Origin: UBA10329 sp964500205 | GTDB lineage: Bacteria > Bacteroidota > Bacteroidia > UBA10329 | Length of the DNA stretch: 64,000 nucleotides | Reading direction: 5' to 3' | Assembly: GCA_964500205.1 (NCBI GenBank) | Contig: CAZCNS010000001.1 | Coordinates: 186,001 to 250,000, forward strand | Shown: piece after piece, positions 59,097 to 64,000 of the stretch | How the letters are laid out: every line of letters starts with the position of its first letter | Numbering within the stretch: the first letter of the stretch is position 1 | Made by a program: the position numbers and the translations under genes | The notes under the pieces: generated by a model | What the model saw: the letters and a program-made list of their open reading frames with translations, nothing else | Told to the model about the DNA's origin: nothing | Database searches by the model: none

Positions 59097-59435
59097 ATGA
59101 AAATCTACCACAATGCCCGTTGCAGCAAAAGCCGGCAGACCCTTGACCTGATTCGCAAGGCAGGCATCGAACCCGAGATCGTGGACTACCTCCATGACAC
59201 GCCCTCTGAGCAGGAGCTCGCTGAACTGGTGCGCATGCTCGGAATCAGTCCTGAGCAGTTGGTGCGCAAGGGTGAAGATGTTTTCAAAGAAAAATTCAAA
59301 GGCCGAGAACTCTCAGACCAAGAGTGGGTCAGCGCGATGGTAGCGCACCCCAAGCTTATAGAGCGACCTATTGTCGTGAAACAAAAGAAGGCCGTCCTTG
59401 GACGACCTCCTGAGAATGTGAATGCGCTGCTCTGA
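59097..59435 (+). CDS. arsC: Arsenate reductase, ArsC glutaredoxin type
   Basis: A 112-residue ArsC. KIYHNARCSKSRQTLDLI holds the catalytic cysteine (Cys9), and the C-terminal KLIERPIVVKQKKAVLGRPP contains the arginine of the arsenate pocket. The family reduces arsenate to arsenite using glutathione or glutaredoxin. No ars operon partners (ArsB, ArsR, Acr3) are present, so the physiological role may be wider than arsenic resistance. It is divergent from ridA. Confidence 0.9.
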   Translation: MKIYHNARCSKSRQTLDLIRKAGIEPEIVDYLHDTPSEQELAELVRMLGISPEQLVRKGEDVFKEKFKGRELSDQEWVSAMVAHPKLIERPIVVKQKKAVLGRPPENVNALL

Positions 59436-59441
59436 GCAATG

Positions 59442-59609
59442 TCAGTCGCGAGGAGCGATGAGTGCTGCAAGTTTCTCGCCTGCCTCCGGGCTGTACTTCT
59501 CCATGAAGAAAAGGGTCGCCATCAGCGGAATCCAAAGGCTCAGAAAAACGAGCAGCCAAAAACCGAGAAGGATATAAGCAAGGATTACTGTGATACCGAG
59601 CGAGGCCAT
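59442..59609 (-). CDS. Small membrane protein, 55 residues
   Basis: A short frame with two hydrophobic stretches (GITVILAYILLGFWLLVFLS and LWIPLMATLFF) and a charged tail ending ALIAPRD. It is preceded by TAACTTCG 19 nt upstream, with a TTG 20 nt further on, so a real promoter supports it. No family is recognised. It is convergent with arsC (6 nt apart) and downstream of the serine hydrolase gene on the same side. Confidence 0.6.
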   Translation of the reverse strand: MASLGITVILAYILLGFWLLVFLSLWIPLMATLFFMEKYSPEAGEKLAALIAPRD

Positions 59610-59628
59610 GTGTTCAGATTTAGAGCCG

Positions 59629-59636
59629 CGAAGTTA
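59629..59636 (-). promoter_or_regulatory. Promoter of the 55-residue membrane protein (TAACTTCG)
   Basis: One mismatch to TAnnTTTG, 19 nt before the ATG at 59609, with a TTG about 20 nt further upstream. Confidence 0.5.
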
Positions 59637-59687
59637 GGACGCGAGAAGTAATCGGACAAGAAGGTTTTCCAACACGTTTTCAAGGAC

Positions 59688-60839
59688 TCAGGCTCTCAGC
59701 TCCAAACTGCCACGCATCATGCCCAGCACTTCTCGAATGATGACCTTGAAATCTAGAGAATGATTGTCATCATTGCCGAGCCGAACATGACCGAGCCGAA
59801 CCACCACCAAGTCATATTCGGGGATGACAATGATGTACTGACCGAGAATGCCCCGCTGATAGAAAATCCGTGTTCCCTCATCATCATAGACCCAAAACGA
59901 ATGGCCATAGAAGGGAACTGCATGCGGTCGCGTTGCAGTTGCTACGAAACTGCTGTCAAGGATCTGCTGACCGTTGAATTCACCGTTATTGAGCAGCATC
60001 TGTCCAAACCGTGCGAAGTCGCGGGCGTTGGAATTGAAGCAACAGAAGGTCAGCTCTCGGCCCATACCGTCCACGTGCCACTCAGCATCGTGCTCAGCAC
60101 CGAGAGGTTTCCACAGTTTCTCTGAAGCATACTCGGCTACCGGGCGGCCCGTAGCCTTCATGAGGGCCAGTCCCAACAATTGTGTGGCTCCGCTCTGGTA
60201 CTCATACTCACCTGGTTTCCTGATGACGGGTACCTTTTCAATCATCAATTTCTCTGCATCCGGGCCGTAGTAGAGCTTTGCCGTGATGTCAAACGGATTG
60301 CTATAGTGCTCATTGAAGTCAAGACCTGCCGTCATGGTACATAAATGTCTCAACGTCAGTTCATCGGCAAACTCGCCCTGTATTTCGGGCAAGTAATCTC
60401 TAACCTTAGCGTCCCAATCGGGAATGATGCCGTCCTGAATGGCGCACTGCACAAGCATGGTGGTGATGCTCTTGGCCATGCTGAAAGAGTTGCTGCGATA
60501 GGAATCACTGTATCCATCCCAATATTGCTCGTAGACTATTTCGCCCTCCTTCACCATCAAAAAGGCCACACTTCGCGTCTCTTCCAGCGACCTGAGCAGA
60601 TCACCAGAAATATCCCATTCAAAATAGAAGTCCGAGACCTTCCATGGGGAAGCCGCACCTGCCTTCACTGTTCTGGTCTCAAAGAACTGGGCATCGCCTA
60701 TGGTGGCCGATGTATTTCCGTGCAGATAGGCCGCCCAAAGACCCTTGAGAAGGAACTGGTTACCGGTTAAGTATGCTGTCCCGATGAAGATGGCAATGAC
60801 GAGCCCGGGCCATTTGATGACGGAGAGAACTTTTTTCAT
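59688..60839 (-). CDS. Serine hydrolase, class C beta-lactamase/DD-peptidase fold
   Basis: A 383-residue membrane-anchored protein. An N-terminal transmembrane segment (WPGLVIAIFIGTAYL) precedes the catalytic domain. The SxxK motif is in SFSMAKSITTML, the second motif is YEYQSGATQLLGLAL (Tyr-x-Ser in place of Tyr-x-Asn), and a C-terminal GHSFWVYDD supplies the third element. These fit penicillin-binding-protein-like esterases or peptidases rather than true antibiotic-degrading enzymes. The ATG at 60839 precedes the anchor; an extension of seven codons is possible. Confidence 0.88.
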   Translation of the reverse strand: MKKVLSVIKWPGLVIAIFIGTAYLTGNQFLLKGLWAAYLHGNTSATIGDAQFFETRTVKAGAASPWKVSDFYFEWDISGDLLRSLEETRSVAFLMVKEGEIVYEQYWDGYSDSYRSNSFSMAKSITTMLVQCAIQDGIIPDWDAKVRDYLPEIQGEFADELTLRHLCTMTAGLDFNEHYSNPFDITAKLYYGPDAEKLMIEKVPVIRKPGEYEYQSGATQLLGLALMKATGRPVAEYASEKLWKPLGAEHDAEWHVDGMGRELTFCCFNSNARDFARFGQMLLNNGEFNGQQILDSSFVATATRPHAVPFYGHSFWVYDDEGTRIFYQRGILGQYIIVIPEYDLVVVRLGHVRLGNDDNHSLDFKVIIREVLGMMRGSLELRA

Positions 60840-60893
60840 GAACAAGCTATATGAAGACAAACTTCGTGAAAAAGCAACAAGGGGCGGAGGCTG

Positions 60894-61778
60894 TCAACCT
60901 TTACCTCCCTTGCCGCTCACCAGATACACCCCGAGGAAGATGAGCATGGCCGAACCGACCTTCACAGCCGTCAGCGCGTCCTTGCCGGCAAGAATGGCGA
61001 ACATGCTCGCCAGCACCGGTTGCAGGTAAATGTAGGTGCTCACTACTGATGGACTGACCTGCCTGAGTGCGAGGGAGTTGAACAGGTACGCAAAGAAACT
61101 CAGCCCGAACACCACATAGGCTGCTGCGGCCATGATCTGCCACGGCATGTTGGTCCAGTCCACCTCGCGTAGCTGAGCCTGACCGAAAGGAATCACCATC
61201 ACGAAGCCGAACAGGAATACCCACTTCATCACCGTAAGTGGATGGTAGCGCGCCAAGAGGGGTTTAACCAGCACGAGATACACCCCGTAGGACGATGCGT
61301 TGACCAAGACGAGCAGGTCGCCAACGAAGGTGTCGGAACTGAAGCCCACATCCTTGCCCACCAACAATATCAGCAGCGCACCGGCCAGCCCCAGCGCTAT
61401 GCCCGATGCCTTGCGTAGGGTTATACGTTCACGAATCAGCACTGAGGCCACAATGAGCACCAAAATGGGTGAAGAGGTCATGATAACCGCAGCGTTGATC
61501 GGCAGCGTCATGCTCAACCCCTTCATAAAAAGCACTTGGTTGATTGCGATGCCGAATACCGCGCAAAGCAACAGCCTCGGAATATCGGTGCGTAGAACAT
61601 GTTCCTTGACGAACATTCCGACCAACCAGAACAGCGGCACGGCACCAATGCAACGCAGCACCACCAGACCGTAAGGACCGATGTACTCGGGGGTTACCTC
61701 CTTCGCAATGGTATAATTGGCCCCGTAAATGAGATTGGCCCCCAGCAGCGCAAGGTGGGGCAGCAGACGCCTGTACAT
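60894..61778 (-). CDS. EamA/DMT-family transporter
   Basis: A 294-residue inner-membrane protein with about ten transmembrane segments arranged as two EamA repeats (LLGANLIYGANYTIAKEV in the first, DLLVLVNASSYGVYLVLV in the second). DMT transporters export amino acids or other small metabolites; the substrate cannot be told. Its ATG overlaps the stop of the upstream Spx/ArsC-like gene (TGATG), so the two are translationally coupled. Confidence 0.9.
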   Translation of the reverse strand: MYRRLLPHLALLGANLIYGANYTIAKEVTPEYIGPYGLVVLRCIGAVPLFWLVGMFVKEHVLRTDIPRLLLCAVFGIAINQVLFMKGLSMTLPINAAVIMTSSPILVLIVASVLIRERITLRKASGIALGLAGALLILLVGKDVGFSSDTFVGDLLVLVNASSYGVYLVLVKPLLARYHPLTVMKWVFLFGFVMVIPFGQAQLREVDWTNMPWQIMAAAAYVVFGLSFFAYLFNSLALRQVSPSVVSTYIYLQPVLASMFAILAGKDALTAVKVGSAMLIFLGVYLVSGKGGKG

Positions 61779-62131
61779 CAAAGCCTTGACGCGGCCTCCG
61801 CCACCGTCTTCTTCGCGTTGCCGATGAACACCTCTTCACCTATCAGGATGAAGGGACGCTTAAGGAAAGTATATTCCTCCAACATGTATCTTCGGTAGTC
61901 ATCCTCTGTCAACGAAATCTTGTCGAGGCCCATGCTGCGGAACTTCATGGCGCGCTTGCTGAAGAGCGCCTCATAAGAACCGACCTTCCCTTTGATGGCA
62001 TCCAGCTCCTCGGCAGAGATGTTCTGTTCCTTGATGTCCTGAAGCTCGAAGCCCTTCGCCTCAAGCCCAAGCTCTTCGATGATTCGCTGGCAGGTATTGC
62101 ACGTGGACAGGTGATAGACTTTTTTTCTCAT
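61778..62131 (-). CDS. Spx/MgsR/ArsC-family thioredoxin-like protein
   Basis: A 117-residue protein with a CNTC motif in VYHLSTCNTCQRIIEEL at the N-terminus and FLKRPFILIGEEVFIG at the C-terminus. This matches the ArsC-like/Spx group. It differs from the ArsC at 59097 in having a CxxC rather than a single cysteine, more like Spx/MgsR or reductase-like members. Its role is uncertain: redox regulation or an oxidoreductase. It is translationally coupled to the EamA gene and follows the protease gene by about 20 nt. Confidence 0.85.
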   Translation of the reverse strand: MRKKVYHLSTCNTCQRIIEELGLEAKGFELQDIKEQNISAEELDAIKGKVGSYEALFSKRAMKFRSMGLDKISLTEDDYRRYMLEEYTFLKRPFILIGEEVFIGNAKKTVAEAASRL

Positions 62132-62151
62132 CGGAAAAGGACTACGGCAGC

Positions 62152-64000
62152 TCAAGGATGCGAGACAACCACCAGACGCACCACAACTCCTTTATCAGAC
62201 AAAATACTGAGATGATAGAGCCCGTTGGAAAGAGCTCTCATATCAATCGATGGCGCATAGCCAAGGGAACGTATGTCAGTGTCAATGACAGTTCTCCCCG
62301 CCAGATCGATGACTCGCAATTGGCGGGCTGTGAGCCCGTCAGGCAAAGAGACGCGAACAACGCCATCTGTCGGATTGGGATAGATGGTCACCCCTGCTCC
62401 CCATGCCTCCTCAATGCTGTTTGGCCCAGTTTGGAACGGAAGACAGAAATTGACAGACGCCTCATCGGTGAATTCAGCACCCTCTGCGATCACATTGCCC
62501 TGAGGAGATAGAAGCTCAAAAAACCCTTGACCCCACTCGCAGCAAAGACCGTCACCAAATTCATCGAACAAAGTGAATGTATAACACCCTTCGGGCAAGC
62601 ATACCGGGACTATGAGCAGGGAATTGGTCTGGTCGTATCCGTCACCGCTCGCCACAACTGTTCCCAGTTGTCCTTGGGTCCTTATTTCCCATGATGTCTC
62701 ATCAGGGTAACCATCCGTTCTCAGACGTAGGGTCATCTCCGATCCACTGACGATTGTGAAGGAAATCGAGGCTGAATTATTATCAGAATTCTCATCCATC
62801 CCACCATTTGGTCCAGTGACCGTGACGACCACCTGCTGATTTCCATCAGACAAACCCGACAATGGCAAGGAAATGGTGGTAGACTGGTTGAACTGTAGCG
62901 ACCCTGTCCAGTTGATGGGAGTCTGAGCTATACCGTTCAGCGTCCAGTTGATGGTGGCTGTTGTCAGCACGCTTGCACCCCTGTTGCGCAGCGTGAAGGA
63001 GAGGTTGACGTCTGTGTCGCAGATTGTCTGACCTTGTGTGGCGCCTGTTATGGATTGCACAGCGGCATCCAAGGCCACATCTGCAGCGTTGGGGTCGTAA
63101 CCATCGAGTGTGCTGACATTGGTGTTGAGCGGGTCGAGCCAGTCGCGCAACCTGCTTGAAGCTGAGTTGCCGTCCCAGCTTACACTGAATCTTCCATAAA
63201 AATCATTGGTGATACTGGTGCAACTGGCCGTACCACCAAAAAGCTGTCCGATGATGCGGTGGTTCGGGTCGAAAAGCGGGGAGCCTGAGGATGCCGGCTC
63301 GGTGGTTCCTTCCTCCCAGTCTCCTACCCGCCAGCAGGCTGCGCCCTGCCAGTTTTGGGCAGTGGCAGGGTCGTCATCAAAACAGATCTTTTTCCGGTCG
63401 CCCTGAGGGTGATGAATCCCAATGGAACTGGGGGGTACGGCACCTGTGCGGTCCCATCCCGCGTAAAAGATGTTGTGAGAGGCCGCTGGGGTCGAGCTCA
63501 GCTGAAGTAAGGCAAAGTCAGACCCTGCGCTGCTGGCCCGGACAGTTGCGCCCTGAGTGAAACTGCCACTGGTCGGGCTTCCCGGCCCACCCGTATTGGC
63601 GCATCCCGGACGCTCGTAATCGAACTTGAAAACCCAGTTGTTGGCATTGCCACCCATACAATGGTTGGCAGAGAGGAAATAGGGTGTGCCGTCCTGAGCC
63701 GTGTTGTTGACCATGGCACCGGTACAAAAACCGGAACCCCCACTGACCATAATGGCGACCGAGCGTTTCTCATCTTGCCAATCATCACCTTCGGGGCAGT
63801 TCACATTGATGTTGCAGGCCCCGCTGTTGCGGCTGTCGGAGGTTCTTCGATTGAAAATATCACGGTATCCGTGTGTCACGGTTTCCACCGATAGCCTTGC
63901 CTGACCTACAGCCATCGCTGGTTCATACACCTCAAGGAACACTGTGCTTCCCGGAATAGGAAACGTTGCGAAGCCGTTGTCCTCTCGGTTGTCATCGTAG
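62152..64000 (-). CDS. Secreted lysyl-endopeptidase-like serine protease with T9SS domain (N-terminus beyond window)
   Basis: At least 615 residues; the frame is open to the right edge, so the signal peptide lies outside. The trypsin-like domain resembles Achromobacter lysyl endopeptidase: YFLSANHCMGG carries the catalytic His, AGSDFALLQLS the Asp, and EPASSGSPLFDPNHR the Ser. A CARDB-like domain follows (VNLSFTLRNRGASVLTTA), then a beta-sandwich domain, and a type A sorting domain (VTIYPNPTDGVVRVSLPDG). It should cleave after basic residues outside the cell. Together with the M43 protease and DPP IV it points to extracellular proteolysis. Confidence 0.9.
   Translation of the reverse strand, partial: YDDNREDNGFATFPIPGSTVFLEVYEPAMAVGQARLSVETVTHGYRDIFNRRTSDSRNSGACNINVNCPEGDDWQDEKRSVAIMVSGGSGFCTGAMVNNTAQDGTPYFLSANHCMGGNANNWVFKFDYERPGCANTGGPGSPTSGSFTQGATVRASSAGSDFALLQLSSTPAASHNIFYAGWDRTGAVPPSSIGIHHPQGDRKKICFDDDPATAQNWQGAACWRVGDWEEGTTEPASSGSPLFDPNHRIIGQLFGGTASCTSITNDFYGRFSVSWDGNSASSRLRDWLDPLNTNVSTLDGYDPNAADVALDAAVQSITGATQGQTICDTDVNLSFTLRNRGASVLTTATINWTLNGIAQTPINWTGSLQFNQSTTISLPLSGLSDGNQQVVVTVTGPNGGMDENSDNNSASISFTIVSGSEMTLRLRTDGYPDETSWEIRTQGQLGTVVASGDGYDQTNSLLIVPVCLPEGCYTFTLFDEFGDGLCCEWGQGFFELLSPQGNVIAEGAEFTDEASVNFCLPFQTGPNSIEEAWGAGVTIYPNPTDGVVRVSLPDGLTARQLRVIDLAGRTVIDTDIRSLGYAPSIDMRALSNGLYHLSILSDKGVVVRLVVVSHP

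Noticed and set aside
61778..62131. Possible ars operon with the ArsC at 59097
   Set aside because: The two ArsC-like genes are 2.3 kb apart on opposite strands, and no ArsR, ArsB or Acr3 gene is present.

Overview
The window comes from a Bacteroidota chromosome, most likely order Flavobacteriales or a close relative. The evidence is several secreted proteins with type IX secretion (T9SS) C-terminal sorting domains, a SusC/TonB-type receptor with a carboxypeptidase-regulatory N-domain, GEN-less starts with TAnnTTTG-like -7 promoter elements just upstream, and families typical of the phylum (HYC_CC_PP, two-component-propeller/SpoIIE proteins, CRTAC1 proteins, cytophagalysin M43 proteases). Base composition is moderately G+C-rich, with a few visibly more A+T-rich accessory genes. 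There is no rRNA, CRISPR array, transposase or integrase.

Layout. 1-11.7 kb: start of a LolD-like ABC ATPase, an orphan outer-membrane barrel, a flavodoxin, an AddB-like nuclease, a PhoD phosphatase, DUF2461, dipeptidyl peptidase IV and a POT peptide symporter. 11.8-12.4 kb: a tRNA-Asn locus with two degenerate tRNA copies and a GIY-YIG gene. 12.5-21.1 kb: a PfkB kinase, then a metal-related cluster (HYC_CC_PP protein, TonB receptor, HMA protein) split by accessory cargo: a repeat-rich secreted protein, two DUF433/DUF5615 toxin-antitoxin-like pairs and two extra copies of the receptor gene's 3' end. A RelE-type pair follows. 21-30.8 kb: mostly housekeeping (MarC, RadA, tRNA-CAT, HAD phosphatase, methylmalonyl-CoA epimerase, BioD, RF2, YicC, cystathionine synthase/lyase). 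31-46 kb: large surface proteins, PdxJ and a SpoIIE regulator. 46-51 kb: pheT, a two-gene ABC-ATPase/DUF4276 cassette, and a second copy of the pheT 3' end. 51-64 kb: DUF3943, M43 protease, isocitrate dehydrogenase, phospholipase-like enzymes, sulfotransferase, RidA, two ArsC-like proteins, a beta-lactamase-fold hydrolase, an EamA transporter and a lysyl-endopeptidase-like protease that runs off the window.

The main observation is a recurring architecture. At three places (pheT, the TonB receptor, tRNA-Asn) an intact gene is followed by small accessory cargo and then by an extra copy of that gene's 3' end (for tRNA-Asn, a degenerate whole copy plus terminator), next to the apparent ancestral neighbour. 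At pheT the 120-nt remnant encodes exactly the same 39 residues as the live gene but differs at 12 synonymous sites, so it derives from a diverged functional allele. The cargo is defence-like or selfish in type (ABC-ATPase + TOPRIM-like pair, toxin-antitoxin-like pairs, GIY-YIG nuclease), and no recombinase is encoded within it.

Functional links: DPP IV and the POT symporter suit extracellular protein use together with the T9SS proteases. The HYC_CC_PP/TonB receptor/HMA set suggests transition-metal (probably copper) handling. Promoter elements lie either 4-5 nt or about 19-32 nt from the start codon, which points to a mix of leaderless and short-leader mRNAs.
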